Virus record (IMG/VR): IMGVR_UViG_3300021406_000020
Location: 1-42,645 of that record
Length of the DNA: 42,645 bases
Reading direction: 5' to 3' (one strand)
Origin: a virus
Shown in pieces: positions 1-8,808 of this stretch (the first letter of the stretch is position 1; every line of letters begins with the position of its first letter). Position numbers and translations under genes: made by a program. The notes under the pieces are model-generated. The model was not told the origin of the DNA and searched no databases. It was given only the letters and a program-made list of their open reading frames with translations.

Positions 1-1262
1 ATTATAATTCCACCTCCATTCCCACCACATCCACCACCACCACCACCACCACCACCACCATTACCACTACTTGCAAAGTTTCCATTACCTCCATTTCCAC
101 CCATCCCACCATTGCCACCATTTGCCGATACGATTCCATTATTTACAATCGAGGGAGCAGCAAGCCAAACCATGCCACCAGAGCCACCACCACCACCACC
201 TGCTCCCCCTCCTCCACCATAACCAAAATTGCCCGTACCTCCTGCGGCACCTGCTGCTCCACCGCCTGCTCCTGATGCTCCGCCACCCGATGGGCCAAGT
301 GTGAACGCAGTAAATGAAGGAAAAATATCGAATAAATTATATCCTGTGATAGGATTATGTATTGAATTAAATATCGTTCCGGAATTAACCCCAGCACTTC
401 CCGCAGAACCCGGTGAACCTCCGCTCGCTGAACTACTAAATCCTCCACTCCCTCCTGTACCTCCTGCCACACCTGAGTTTGCATTTGTGGATGCTATTGA
501 CTTTACGCTGGTCGCGCCTGCAGAAGCTGAAATACCTGACGCACCACCTACGGGATCACTTCCCTGTTGAGAAAACGCTCCGTTGCCTCCTGAACTACTT
601 GAAACTCCCGAAATCCCAGAGGGAAGGGAATTGCCTACGCCCCCAATTCCTCCTGACACACCAACACCCCCAATGCCGCCAATTCCTACTCCAACAGTGC
701 CAGGGTTACCTGCGGTTCCCGCTTTGCCAGAATTATCAATTGTTCCCCCCGAATCAACTGTTATTGAAACTGTCCCGTGAATCCTCCAGCCGTTTGAAGC
801 GACGGTGATACCGTTCTTTACTTCTACGGTTGTCCCAAAAATATCCCTTGAAAGCGTATAGACAGATGAAACAAGAGTAGCGAACGAAAATGTGTTCGTC
901 CCATCAAAAACTACTGCCGAATCTGAGCCGTCGCCATAAAGAGGATCATCGCCCGAAGATCCTGCAGCATTTATTGTAACCGCCCCCGTTGCTCCTGAAA
1001 TAGAAATATTTGAACCAGCAACGATTGAGGTAACGCCTGAATTAGTGACAGTAACAGCTCCAGTTGAACCAGAAGTTGTAATCCCTGGTCCACCAGCGAT
1101 CGAAGAAACTCCCGCGGTCGTACCAATAGTCGTAATTAATGGGCTGTCCACCCCGTTATGTGTATGATAAGGGATGGAAGAAACCCCATACTGATTTACC
1201 GCCGCAGATTGATCTATCGCATCTTGCGCTTGGTCGTTTTGTTTTTTGCTTAACTTACTCAT
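1..1262 (-). CDS. Glycine-rich collagen-like tail fibre, N-terminal part (continues at the right end of the window)
   Basis: This is an open minus-strand frame starting at the ATG at 1262-1260, which overlaps the stop of the upstream propeller gene as ATGA. It runs off the left edge and continues in the same frame at 42512, giving a 476-residue protein in the closed circle. The first 50 residues contain a YHTHNG motif common in phage fibre N-termini. A Ser/Thr/Gly beta-type region follows, then long Gly-rich stretches with GGNGG repeats and a run of ten glycines encoded by a CCA/TGG triplet repeat. Neighbouring tail genes suggest a fibre or tail-tip protein. The exact role and any receptor are unknown. 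Confidence 0.8.
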   Translation of the reverse strand, partial: MSKLSKKQNDQAQDAIDQSAAVNQYGVSSIPYHTHNGVDSPLITTIGTTAGVSSIAGGPGITTSGSTGAVTVTNSGVTSIVAGSNISISGATGAVTINAAGSSGDDPLYGDGSDSAVVFDGTNTFSFATLVSSVYTLSRDIFGTTVEVKNGITVASNGWRIHGTVSITVDSGGTIDNSGKAGTAGNPGTVGVGIGGIGGVGVSGGIGGVGNSLPSGISGVSSSSGGNGAFSQQGSDPVGGASGISASAGATSVKSIASTNANSGVAGGTGGSGGFSSSASGGSPGSAGSAGVNSGTIFNSIHNPITGYNLFDIFPSFTAFTLGPSGGGASGAGGGAAGAAGGTGNFGYGGGGGAGGGGGGSGGMVWLAAPSIVNNGIVSANGGNGGMGGNGGNGNFASSGNGGGGGGGGGGCGGNGGGII

Positions 1263-3148
1263 TGTGTTCCATACGGTTGTCCAGCGATTTGGGTTTTCGT
1301 AGTATCTCCGATAACACGAATCTGGGTAATTCGGTTATAGCTAGGATTTGAGGCAATGCCAGTCAAGATTGCCTGAACGATAAGCCATTGTTGATTTTGA
1401 ACGGTAATCCCTAAATGATTTGAGCTATTATCCGAAACCACAATGCCGTCGCCGTTAGTAGTGAAAACAGAAGTCATAGTTCCTCCCGTGTAATCTGCGA
1501 GTGAGCTTCCCGCAAGAATCTGTACCGATTCGCCCGTTTTTAACGGAACAGATAATTTATATTCAAACTGATACGGAGTCATTGGTTTTAAAAATGTCCC
1601 TACGGGGATTAAATCTGATGCAATAACCGATTGCCCTCCAGTGTAGATGGTAGATGAAGTTCCGTCTATGCCGTATGTCGAAGCCCCAGAGTTCCAACCA
1701 ATCCATAATCCCGTTCCCGAGGGAGTAGAAACATCAAATGCCCCTAGTGGTTGAAAAATTGGCGTAATAGCTGTTGCGTAGCCTGCATAAGTTCCATACG
1801 AAAGCTTATTAACCAAACGCAATGCGTTCGTATCAAGGTCAATCGCCCACAATCCTCCGTAGGCGGTAATAGCGGAATCAGCATTTGTAAAGCATTGTGC
1901 CGAAAAATAAAGTTGATTCTTTGATGACGCAACACCCCCCCATTGGAAATACGGTTCTACTGTTCCTGAAATATGATCGGGAATTTTCATAAACAACTGC
2001 GCTTGACTAGAATTGGTAATATAAATCCTTCCACGGTTCCCCACAAAGATATAGGTATTTGTATTTACTGTTACCATTTTTTGGATATAATTTTCCGCTA
2101 ATAAAATTGGGTAAGTAAACGACGTTGAAGTTCTGTCCCACGGATAAACTGCGTTTCGCTGCCCCCCGACCAATAAATTGACTCCCAATTCTGCGAGGCA
2201 ATTTGCGTTATCTTGCACGGGAAGTTCTAGCGCTTGTTTGGCAAACGTATAAGTGGCTCCGCTTGTTGGACTGAAAGTCTGTCCAGGTTTTTCAAACCAC
2301 GATCCCAAAAAATTAGAATCGCAATAATAAAACACGTTGTCTTGTCCCACGAGAGTATAGTGAGGATTATTTGTTCCGACGGGGGTATTGAGGTAATTGC
2401 TTGAAGTGTTATTAGAAGCCGAAGCGGGATTCCATCCATAATTCCACGAGACCGTGGCCGTAGGGGTATAGTCTATACCACCATTCCTAAAAACAAATAT
2501 ATATCCCACCTGTGTTGAAGATTCGTAATATCCCAATCCATTGCCATTGGCATTCCCCCCCTGAGAGAAAGGATCAAGTTTATTTCCCGTATATACCCAG
2601 TTCCCCGTTGCAGTAACACGTTGGTTCGTCCAAACCTGTCCCACGCCATCTACGCACCAATAAGAGTTCTGTGTCGTTGCATACGCAAAATAGGTCGGCC
2701 CATTTGGAATCGCAGGGGAAATCCCAGGGGTGCCAACGGAAAAAGTACTGAATGTTCCAGTCCCTGAACCACTTAATGTAACGACGCTAGAGACCGCGAA
2801 ATCCGAATATATTTCAAAAGTATTTCCTGATAAATTACCAATCCAATAGACTGTCCCTGCGACAATTCCTGACGGCAAAGACCCACCTGAAAATGAAATC
2901 GCATCATTGTTTTCCAACCCTACAGCTGAAGAAACCGTTATCACGTTTCCCGAAGCGGAAACCACAGACCCCGTAACCGCAGTGGGCGAAGCTAGTGTAG
3001 TCGAAAAGTTTACTGACGCCTCCCCAGGGATTGAAATAACGTTGATGTTTTTCAAATCCGTCAATCCGTCATATGGAGAATCAGCGATACCGTTTTGGAA
3101 TCCATCAATAATTAAATCGCCATTCGCACCGTCAATATGGTAACTCAT
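1259..3148 (-). CDS. Beta-propeller-like tail protein, 629 aa
   Basis: The protein starts with a conserved-looking DLIIDGFQNGIADSPYDGL segment and then has repeated beta-rich blocks with aromatic/Gly turns (for example LWIGWNSGAS and NQLYFSAQ), as in propeller-type short-tail proteins (P22 gp10-like; my inference, not a database match). It overlaps the coiled-coil gene upstream (ATGA at 3145-3148) and the glycine-rich fibre downstream (ATGA at 1259-1262), so the three are translationally coupled. No catalytic motif is visible. A role as tail hub or tube-closing protein is likely; a receptor-binding role is possible. Confidence 0.6.
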   Translation of the reverse strand: MSYHIDGANGDLIIDGFQNGIADSPYDGLTDLKNINVISIPGEASVNFSTTLASPTAVTGSVVSASGNVITVSSAVGLENNDAISFSGGSLPSGIVAGTVYWIGNLSGNTFEIYSDFAVSSVVTLSGSGTGTFSTFSVGTPGISPAIPNGPTYFAYATTQNSYWCVDGVGQVWTNQRVTATGNWVYTGNKLDPFSQGGNANGNGLGYYESSTQVGYIFVFRNGGIDYTPTATVSWNYGWNPASASNNTSSNYLNTPVGTNNPHYTLVGQDNVFYYCDSNFLGSWFEKPGQTFSPTSGATYTFAKQALELPVQDNANCLAELGVNLLVGGQRNAVYPWDRTSTSFTYPILLAENYIQKMVTVNTNTYIFVGNRGRIYITNSSQAQLFMKIPDHISGTVEPYFQWGGVASSKNQLYFSAQCFTNADSAITAYGGLWAIDLDTNALRLVNKLSYGTYAGYATAITPIFQPLGAFDVSTPSGTGLWIGWNSGASTYGIDGTSSTIYTGGQSVIASDLIPVGTFLKPMTPYQFEYKLSVPLKTGESVQILAGSSLADYTGGTMTSVFTTNGDGIVVSDNSSNHLGITVQNQQWLIVQAILTGIASNPSYNRITQIRVIGDTTKTQIAGQPYGTQ

Positions 3149-3867
3149 GCTAGTCTTCCTTGTTTAATACGTTCTAAACTACGCTGGAGAGTCTGACGCA
3201 TATCTTCAACCTTGATTTTTTCAATGGATAACAGTTTTCTGTCTGAGGCGAGATTCATCTGTTGTGTTAAAAGTTCCTGTTCTTTCGATTTAATACCATA
3301 TTCTCGGAGAATCAATGATGCTTCAATATCTTTTTGGTCGTTTACTGCCTTGTCATGGATGGTTCTCGCCGTGTCGAGTTCATTTTGAGCCTCTTGTTTC
3401 TTCTTTGAGGCCTGAATCAAAAGATTCCGGGTCGTTCGTTCGTTATCTTCGTTTCGTACGCGGGCAAAATCGGCTTTTTGACGAGCTTCTGCGACATCAA
3501 TCTCCTCTAAATTGGTTTTTTCTTCCTTTTTTTCCAATCGCTTTTCCCATGAAAAGAGTTTTTTCTCGAAATCGGCCAATTCTTTACGTTTGAGAGGAAT
3601 TTCTGGGAGTAAGGTCTCGTATTCCTTCCTTAACTGACGCAATGCTCCGGTTATTTTATCCTTTTCCTCTAAAGCTTTTTGAATTTCCTCCTGAATCGCC
3701 TGAAGGGTTGATACTTTGTACGTTTCAAATTCTTGTTCGGTCTTTGCTTGAAGTTGGCGCAGATTATCAACCCTCGTAGCGAGTTTTACTCCTTCCTGAA
3801 TCTCGCGTGAAGTTTCCTTCGCTTTAAGATTCGCCATTTCTGACTTGTTGAGGAGTTTTACTGCCAT
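3145..3867 (-). CDS. Coiled-coil virion-associated protein, 240 aa
   Basis: This is a highly charged Lys/Glu/Gln/Arg-rich protein with heptad-like leucine and isoleucine spacing along nearly its whole length (residues 20-235), so it should form a long coiled coil. No signal peptide or enzyme motif is visible. It overlaps the genes on both sides by 1-4 bp, in the middle of the head-tail operon. It could be a tail-assembly chaperone or a structural rod. The size is too small for a tape measure of a long tail, and no other long-tail genes are present. Confidence 0.6.
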   Translation of the reverse strand: MAVKLLNKSEMANLKAKETSREIQEGVKLATRVDNLRQLQAKTEQEFETYKVSTLQAIQEEIQKALEEKDKITGALRQLRKEYETLLPEIPLKRKELADFEKKLFSWEKRLEKKEEKTNLEEIDVAEARQKADFARVRNEDNERTTRNLLIQASKKKQEAQNELDTARTIHDKAVNDQKDIEASLILREYGIKSKEQELLTQQMNLASDRKLLSIEKIKVEDMRQTLQRSLERIKQGRLA

Positions 3868-4427
3868 TATCCGGTAAATTCTCGTTCGAGTTCCATCATC
3901 GAAGCGTTCCGTTTGATCGCTTTGGTGACGGTTTTGCCTTCTTCGTTCCGACTGAGTTTTTCTTCAAGTTTCGGTTTTACCGATTCGCTGACCTGTGCCT
4001 TCGAGGCAGGATAGACATATAGCCCTTTCTGAATCAAAGGAGCCAACTGATCATAGGAATACGATGCCGCGCCCTGTGTTCCCCCGATACCCAAGCGTGG
4101 AGTTCCGTCAGGATTCCGTTCACGCTTCAAATTTTGCTTGTACCATTCGCTCTTTGACCATTCCCTGACTGCGAGGTCTAATGCAAACTTCTTGGTGATG
4201 TTAATCAACTCAAGAGGCGATGCTAACTTCTGAAGAAACTGTCCGTTGTCGTAGGTTGAAATGTCCACGTTCACGAGTGGGGAGGTCGTATTCGCGGGAA
4301 AGAGATAATCTTTCGAGTTATATCGCCCTACAAAGTCCTCATCCGACCAATTCGTGAACCGCACGATACCGTCAAAGTTTTCGGGGAGCATCTTGACCCG
4401 CTCCATAGGGTCTTTTTTTGTTTCCAT
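3867..4427 (-). CDS. Conserved-type phage protein of the head operon, 186 aa
   Basis: The N-terminus reads as a small beta domain (VRFTNWSDEDFVGRYNSKDY, then PANTTSPLVNV), the kind of segment seen in virion proteins that bind a head or tail surface. The C-terminal third is charged and helical. It lies between the putative head-decoration gene and the coiled-coil gene. The start has AAGGA directly against the ATG, too close for normal Shine-Dalgarno use. Function is unknown; a virion or assembly role comes from position only. Confidence 0.55.
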   Translation of the reverse strand: METKKDPMERVKMLPENFDGIVRFTNWSDEDFVGRYNSKDYLFPANTTSPLVNVDISTYDNGQFLQKLASPLELINITKKFALDLAVREWSKSEWYKQNLKRERNPDGTPRLGIGGTQGAASYSYDQLAPLIQKGLYVYPASKAQVSESVKPKLEEKLSRNEEGKTVTKAIKRNASMMELEREFTG

Positions 4428-4454
4428 TCCTTTTTACAAGGTTAATTTTTTAAT

Positions 4455-4478
4455 GGGGCGGGTTCGATTGCCCGCCCC
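4455..4478. promoter_or_regulatory. Strong GC hairpin between two head genes
   Basis: Perfect 8-bp inverted repeat GGGGCGGG / CCCGCCCC with an 8-nt loop, lying between the stop of the 258-aa gene (4490) and the start of the 186-aa gene (4427). Neither strand has a U-tract after the stem, so a simple intrinsic terminator is unlikely. A stabilising or processing stem in the head mRNA, uncoupling high head-gene expression from later genes, fits better. Confidence 0.55.
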
Positions 4479-4489
4479 CAACTGACTGA

Positions 4490-5266
4490 TTAGATGTTCA
4501 AGAAAACACCTTTTGCGCTAGCCGAAACTGCCGCAACCGCAGTGTAGCCGATGACGGAACCCGTGAGGACGTTTCCTGCATACGAGACGCCTGCGATGGA
4601 GCCAGCCGTGGTCTTTGAGGCCATGACCGCATTTCCAACCGCCGGAGCCGTCGAATCCGACAAGACCGCGCCAAAACCTTTCGTTAAGAAGTAACCATAG
4701 GTTGAGGCAGGAACCGCATACAACGCAACACCAAACGATGAGTTCGTCGGAGTCGTCGGACTTATGATGACGTTATAGCCAACCGCAGGCCACAGGCTGA
4801 CTACCGAGGAGGTCGTGAGCGCAAGCGCCGGACCGTCTTCAAGTGTAATGACTACACCCGTTGCCGATAATACTGCCGCTGGGTTTTCTGCGATGCGAAG
4901 TGTCTGACCAATACCCGTACCGGAGTCTACCGTAAGGAAGCCTCCCTGATACTGATTTGCGGTAAGTGCCGTCGCGCCAAGAGTGACCGTAACCGTCGCC
5001 GGAGTATTGCCAGAATTGGAATACGCCTGTACTGCCGTTACGGTGAGTCCCTGATGGTTCGCTACGACTGCCGCGTTCTGATATAAATCCCCCGCAACCG
5101 CGGCGGTTGCAGAAGACGTAAGACCGAGTGCTACTTCACGGCCGTCTGACGTATCCCATCGAGTTCCCAAAAGCGTCTGTAATGACGCATCCGTGGAAGT
5201 TTGGAAAGTTCCGTTTGCCGTGAGACCGAATGGGCCTGTTGCCCCGCGCTGTGTAATTTGTGACAT
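4490..5266 (-). CDS. Putative head decoration / capsid-associated protein, 258 aa
   Basis: This Ala/Thr/Ser/Val-rich, Lys-poor beta protein lies directly after the major capsid gene. The N-terminus (MSQITQRGATGPFGLTANGT) has no signal peptide. Low charge, many short beta strands and the position match capsid-stabilising or decoration proteins of short- and long-tailed phages. A strong hairpin follows the stop. No sequence motif proves the role. Confidence 0.55.
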   Translation of the reverse strand: MSQITQRGATGPFGLTANGTFQTSTDASLQTLLGTRWDTSDGREVALGLTSSATAAVAGDLYQNAAVVANHQGLTVTAVQAYSNSGNTPATVTVTLGATALTANQYQGGFLTVDSGTGIGQTLRIAENPAAVLSATGVVITLEDGPALALTTSSVVSLWPAVGYNVIISPTTPTNSSFGVALYAVPASTYGYFLTKGFGAVLSDSTAPAVGNAVMASKTTAGSIAGVSYAGNVLTGSVIGYTAVAAVSASAKGVFLNI

Positions 5267-5286
5267 TTTTTTATGATGTTAGTTTA

Positions 5287-6240
5287 TTAGGCAGCAGCGG
5301 TGATACCACTGATGAGACCCTGACGCAACGGTGCCGTGCAGATAAGCTGGCCGCCGATAATCATGAATCCATTGATGGTTCCCTGATTGTACGCTTCGAT
5401 CATGCCAGTCCACGTGAATGCGGACGGCGTGTACAATTTTTCCTGATAGACGTTGCCTTCGATATTCTTCGCTTTGCCCGTGACCGACTCACCTTTCCAC
5501 CACTTGAGCGAGTGCCACTCCAAGAAGTTGAGGTTCATCATGTACAAGTTACCCGTCGTGAACTTTTTGTCACGCGAGATGATCATGCCGTCCCAGCGAA
5601 GCTCGGAGTAACCCGAAGCCTGCGAGACGATACGATCCTTCGGTGCGAAGTCCATATTGTTCCTCTGAAACGGGGTTTGGAGCTGTTCAACATATGCCCA
5701 GGTTGTGTAGTCCGTCCCGATGAAATCAGGAATGACACCGCCGTCCGAGATGTTGTTCCATGTCGTTCTCAACTGAAGCAATGAGATAGCCGAGTTCGTC
5801 GCGGTCGTGACATACGAGTTGAGACCGGAATACGTCGCACGAGTAAGTCCGCCATACGTCGAGGCTACAGTGCCATTGTCGATCGTGTTTGCCAAACCAT
5901 TCGGGGCTTTGCCGCCGAACGTGGTGCCGTCGCCCTGAAGGAAGTTGCCGAAATCATCGGAACCATCCTGTGCGCGAGACTCCATCGTCTGACTCATAAG
6001 TTTAATGGTCTGCATATCCGTATCATTGATGGACAAGTCCGTTCCCGCGAGGGAGACGTTCGTGGCCGTGAATGAGGGATAAAAAGTCATGTTCACGGAT
6101 ACTGGCTGTTGCGAAATCGGCAACAAATCATACCCATTGAATGCGACCGTTGAAATGCCTTTCTGATATTTAATTGGAATCAACTCCTGTGAGCCGTTCC
6201 ACTTTTTTGTCTTCTCCATAATCCGCCCGAAGAAGTAGTT
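5287..6240 (-). CDS. Major capsid protein, exon 2 (main body)
   Basis: A long frame opens at ATG 6219, but coding resemblance continues upstream through seven codons (NYFFGRI) to 6240, just after an intron-like ...CCTAG end. Joined to exon 1 (7016-7105) it gives a 347-residue protein with a typical coat start: short N-arm, then KKWNGSQELIPIKYQ. The rest is a mixed alpha/beta protein with no membrane segment and has an FQRNNMDF-type motif before a TRD/insertion-like beta region. It lies between the scaffold and decoration-type genes, the usual position of the coat gene. Capsid identity comes from this order and general likeness, not from a search. Confidence 0.75.
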   Translation of the reverse strand, partial: NYFFGRIMEKTKKWNGSQELIPIKYQKGISTVAFNGYDLLPISQQPVSVNMTFYPSFTATNVSLAGTDLSINDTDMQTIKLMSQTMESRAQDGSDDFGNFLQGDGTTFGGKAPNGLANTIDNGTVASTYGGLTRATYSGLNSYVTTATNSAISLLQLRTTWNNISDGGVIPDFIGTDYTTWAYVEQLQTPFQRNNMDFAPKDRIVSQASGYSELRWDGMIISRDKKFTTGNLYMMNLNFLEWHSLKWWKGESVTGKAKNIEGNVYQEKLYTPSAFTWTGMIEAYNQGTINGFMIIGGQLICTAPLRQGLISGITAAA

Positions 6241-6275
6241 CTAGGTGTTACCGCAAGTTTTTTAATTCTCTTGCT

Positions 6276-6791
6276 TCACGAGTTTTCTTTATTCTCGGCT
6301 AAGTACTGTACTGCATTTTTCAAGAATTGAACGTTGTCTTTTAGGAAACCGATTCCTCTATTACAGTTTGAACATAATAGACCCCTTACTCTTCCAGTCT
6401 TATGACAGTGATCTATGCTCAAATTACGTTTTTCCTCTTCTTGTTTGCAAATAGCACACCGATTTTCCTGTTCATTAAGTAATTTATAATATATTTCCGG
6501 CTGGATTCCGTACTTTCTAATCCTGGAATTTCTCATAAAAACCTTCCTTTGTTCGGGATGATTTTCTAGCCATTGTTCCATGTACTTCTTTACCCTTTCA
6601 GGATTTTTCTTCGCAAATTTCTTTGCTCTTTCCCGATTGGGAATAGGGTTCTCGAAATTGGATTGTTTTATTCTGGCTAGTACTTTAGGTTTATTGTCCT
6701 CATAGTATTTTGCACTCTTCGCTTTTATCCTATCTCGATCACGGATATAATATTCTTTCGCTTTTCTCTGTTTAAGAGTAAGTGATTCCAT
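6276..6791 (-). CDS. Intron-encoded HNH homing endonuclease, 171 aa
   Basis: The N-terminal half is Lys/Arg-rich and should bind DNA. The C-terminal half is a recombination endonuclease VII-type HNH domain: CAICKQEE, then NLSIDHCHKTGRVRGLLC and NCNRGIG. The Cys pairs should bind zinc, and the DHCH segment is the active site. It lies in the 3' part of the group I intron and would cut intron-less coat genes to spread the element. It has its own promoter (TTGAAA, 17 bp, TATAGT) with the -10 ending 6 bp before the ATG, so it does not depend on spliced capsid mRNA. Confidence 0.88.
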   Translation of the reverse strand: MESLTLKQRKAKEYYIRDRDRIKAKSAKYYEDNKPKVLARIKQSNFENPIPNRERAKKFAKKNPERVKKYMEQWLENHPEQRKVFMRNSRIRKYGIQPEIYYKLLNEQENRCAICKQEEEKRNLSIDHCHKTGRVRGLLCSNCNRGIGFLKDNVQFLKNAVQYLAENKENS

Positions 6792-6797
6792 AAGAAT

Positions 6798-6826
6798 ACT
6801 ATACTACATTATTTACTTAATTTCAA
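6798..6826 (-). promoter_or_regulatory. Promoter of the intron HNH gene (leaderless type)
   Basis: TTGAAA at 6826-6821, 17-bp spacer, TATAGT at 6803-6798. The predicted +1 is the A of the ATG at 6791. The element lies inside the intron, after the P7 strand. Confidence 0.6.
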
Positions 6827-7015
6827 GGTTCTCGTGTTCAGACTATATCATCATTCTTTCGAATGTCGGGCGCTCGTGGGTGGGTTATTGATTGCATTCT
6901 CACCACCTAGTCGTTAGAGCTTCAAGGTACTTTGATTGCTTTCCCTTGCTTGCTACGGGATTGTCCTTTGTGGAGTTTCCCCGTTTCACCCAATTTATTA
7001 TGCGAGACAACTTTT

Positions 7016-7105
7016 ATCACGCAAAGTCAAATCATACCACTTTGGCGCTAAATACTGGTTCGTTACGGTTTGGATAGTGACATTTGGTGCTGTACCTCCT
7101 GCCAT
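7016..7105 (-). CDS. Major capsid protein, exon 1 (30 codons)
   Basis: A 30-codon exon starts at ATG 7105 with MAGGTAPNVTIQTVTNQYLA and ends with LRD just before the 5' splice site. This N-terminal style is typical of coat proteins. Unspliced, the frame stops five codons later (KSCLA*), so the capsid needs splicing. The ATG follows the scaffold stop (7132) by 26 bp; the leader is very AT-rich and has no Shine-Dalgarno sequence. Exon 1 is 90 nt, so exon 2 follows in phase 0. Confidence 0.82.
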
Positions 7106-7131
7106 AGTTTTTTATATTTTTTAATTTATTT

Positions 7132-7869
7132 TTACCAATTCCCTGTGAGTCCGTTTTCTTCCATGAATCGGTCAATCGCGTTCTGGGGAAGTTTTGAAGG
7201 CTGGGATTCTCCTGAACGGGTCATCGAACGGGATGCAAGCTCCCTTGCTTTGCTCGATGTCTGACGCTTTTGGAGTTCCAAGTAGGTCTCTGCTACCGCG
7301 TCGGGGTCGGCGAACTCCTTAATATTGCCGTCGTCGTATTTTCGGGACATCTTCTCCATGAGAGTGATGTATCCTTTCCGCACGTTATCATCCGACATAT
7401 CAAGACCGTAATCGTCTTCCACCTGTTCGAGCATTTGATCTACTTCTGAATCCGCTTCCTTCTGTGCTTCGGTTTCCTGTTCGCTGCGTTGATTCAATTC
7501 TTCCTGAAGCTCGGATTTAGTCTTCTGACTAACGCCTTGTAATGCTTCTTTCAAGAGATTCGTCGCCGCGAGCTTTTCAGGGGTGTCAGTGCCGAAGATG
7601 GCTTCTACCTTTTTGAATGGGTCGTCGCCTGCTTCTGCTTTAAACTTATCAACCTCCGAAAGCCGTTTAACCACTTCATTCAACTGGGAAACTTCGTCAC
7701 GCAATCGTTCTGCTTCTTTCTCTTTTCTTCGCATGAGGCGATTTTTCAACCGCTTCTCATCCTCCACTGATACCTCTTCTTCAGGGGCTTCTACTTCAAT
7801 CAATGGTTTTTCCAAGAGTGATTCGCCCGGAACTCCCAAGTCTTTCAAAAATTCGTTTATTTCTGACAT
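7132..7869 (-). CDS. Putative capsid scaffolding protein, 245 aa
   Basis: This acidic, Glu/Lys/Gln-rich, mostly helical protein has coiled-coil stretches (residues about 45-85 and 115-165) and no hydrophobic core motifs, typical of scaffolds. It lies directly upstream of the coat gene. I chose ATG 7869 (MSEINEF); a TTG four codons earlier is also possible. The C-terminus (residues 200-245) is basic and polar, where scaffolds often contact coat. No protease domain is visible, so P22-type scaffold release is possible. Confidence 0.7.
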   Translation of the reverse strand: MSEINEFLKDLGVPGESLLEKPLIEVEAPEEEVSVEDEKRLKNRLMRRKEKEAERLRDEVSQLNEVVKRLSEVDKFKAEAGDDPFKKVEAIFGTDTPEKLAATNLLKEALQGVSQKTKSELQEELNQRSEQETEAQKEADSEVDQMLEQVEDDYGLDMSDDNVRKGYITLMEKMSRKYDDGNIKEFADPDAVAETYLELQKRQTSSKARELASRSMTRSGESQPSKLPQNAIDRFMEENGLTGNW

Positions 7870-7936
7870 ATCTTTTTTCAAGATTATTAGTTTATGATTT
7901 CAAGCTTTTAATGGGTGAGCTTTACAACCAATTTTG

Positions 7937-8116
7937 CTACACTGCTACTGGCAAACTCTGCGTGCTACCATCACTGAACGTCGCTACGATGCTTACGAGA
8001 GTTACTGGGGTTGCTACGGGTGCGGGTGGAAGTGCCTGAAGCGCCGCAACGATTGCCGCCAATGCCTGGTCGTCCGAGGTCTGCAATGCTTGTACTTGTG
8101 CGATGATAGTGTCCAT
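7937..8116 (-). CDS. Small Ala/Val-rich protein, 59 aa
   Basis: It starts with MDTIIAQVQALQTSDDQAL, an amphipathic helix, then a Pro-rich turn and a beta-like VATFSDGSTQSL end. The ATG overlaps the stop of the upstream gene as TAATG, so translation is coupled. Codon use looks like the neighbouring head genes. A minor virion or head-assembly protein is plausible; the function is unknown. Confidence 0.6.
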   Translation of the reverse strand: MDTIIAQVQALQTSDDQALAAIVAALQALPPAPVATPVTLVSIVATFSDGSTQSLPVAV

Positions 8117-8298
8117 TATTCTTGATCTCCGTTAATTTCTTTTTTATTGTATTCTTCCTCTGATTCTTTTCGACCTTCTTTTTCTTTCTTTTCGCTCAGA
8201 TGTTTCCCTTTCGGATGCTTCGCCTTGCAGTCAGGGCAATAGCCGATGTTGTTGCCGAGATGCTTTTCAAGGGCTTTTGTTTTTGATTCTTTAGACAT
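8116..8298 (-). CDS. Small zinc-ribbon-like Lys-rich protein, 60 aa
   Basis: One CPDCKAKHPKGKH segment (CxxC plus His pairs) suggests a half zinc site, followed by a very charged Lys/Glu tail. It is coupled to the downstream 59-aa gene (TAATG). Function is unknown. The Lys/Glu-rich tail is probably disordered. Confidence 0.55.
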   Translation of the reverse strand: MSKESKTKALEKHLGNNIGYCPDCKAKHPKGKHLSEKKEKEGRKESEEEYNKKEINGDQE

Positions 8299-8300
8299 GG

Positions 8301-8807
8301 TTATTTGAAGTTATTTCCCACTACGACGATAAGGGATGAGGATGAACTGTCGAAGAATGCGTTTTCCTGGATGGTAGAACTCGCAAGGATAGAGAATCCT
8401 GTTGCCGAGCAACCACCTACGACCGTGCTTGTTCCGACACCCGAAGTTTCGCACTTGAAGACCACACCCGTTCCTGCGGTGTAATTGACCGTGTTCGTCG
8501 AATCATTCACGACCAGTCCCCCGACCGACGTTCCGAGGTTATCAAGATTCGGACAGGAGGCGAAGGTTGAAGTTGCCGCATTGATAGTTCCCGTTGCCAC
8601 TGCTGACGTGCCGAGCCACTGTACGTTCTGCGGAGTACAGGAAAGTGTGTACGCCGTTGAGGTTGCATATGATGCCACGAATCCGCCTGCTGATTGAACT
8701 GGCGGCACATACGAACCGAGCTTTGGCCCTCCCGTGAAGAAGGAAAATCCCGCCACGACTAATGCGACTACTGCGATGCCTAATGCTGTTATTGTTGATT
8801 TATTCAT
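8301..8807 (-). CDS. Membrane-anchored or exported Thr/Ser-rich protein, 168 aa
   Basis: The first 28 residues form a signal-anchor (Lys3, then ITALGIAVVALVVAGFSFF). The rest is Ser/Thr/Val-rich with STS and CxTS phrases and few charges, predicted beta and outside the cell. The style (ATSTFAS, GTSTVVG) resembles exported proteins of Patescibacteria. It lies between virion genes, so it may be displayed on the infected cell or be part of the particle. No enzyme motif is seen. Confidence 0.6.
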   Translation of the reverse strand: MNKSTITALGIAVVALVVAGFSFFTGGPKLGSYVPPVQSAGGFVASYATSTAYTLSCTPQNVQWLGTSAVATGTINAATSTFASCPNLDNLGTSVGGLVVNDSTNTVNYTAGTGVVFKCETSGVGTSTVVGGCSATGFSILASSTIQENAFFDSSSSSLIVVVGNNFK

Positions 8808-8808
8808 G

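Larger units (their letters stand above)
6241..7015 (-). mobile_element. Group I self-splicing intron in the capsid gene
   Basis: The 775-nt intron follows exon end ...CGTGAT and ends in G before AACTAC. P1 is visible: exon UGCGUGAU pairs with intron GUCUCGCA, with a U-G wobble at the 5' splice site and one U-U mismatch. Further core signs are GGACAATCCCGTAGCAAGC (P4/P5-like), ACGACTAGGTGG and GATATAGTCTG, whose GACTA/TAGTC strands form P7. GUU in the P1 loop can pair with the AAC that begins exon 2 (P10). The HNH gene sits after P7, in a P9 position. Splicing restores one coat frame without a shift. Subgroup was not determined. Confidence 0.88.

Noticed and set aside
31-60. Tandem CCA repeats as a CRISPR array or microsatellite locus
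   Set aside because: The triplet run is in frame in a glycine-rich fibre gene (polyglycine); there are no spacers.
8620-8660. Fifth GTACACACA-like box (GTACACACT) in the 168-aa gene
   Set aside because: Wrong last base, no -10 at 22 bp, and no gene start nearby.
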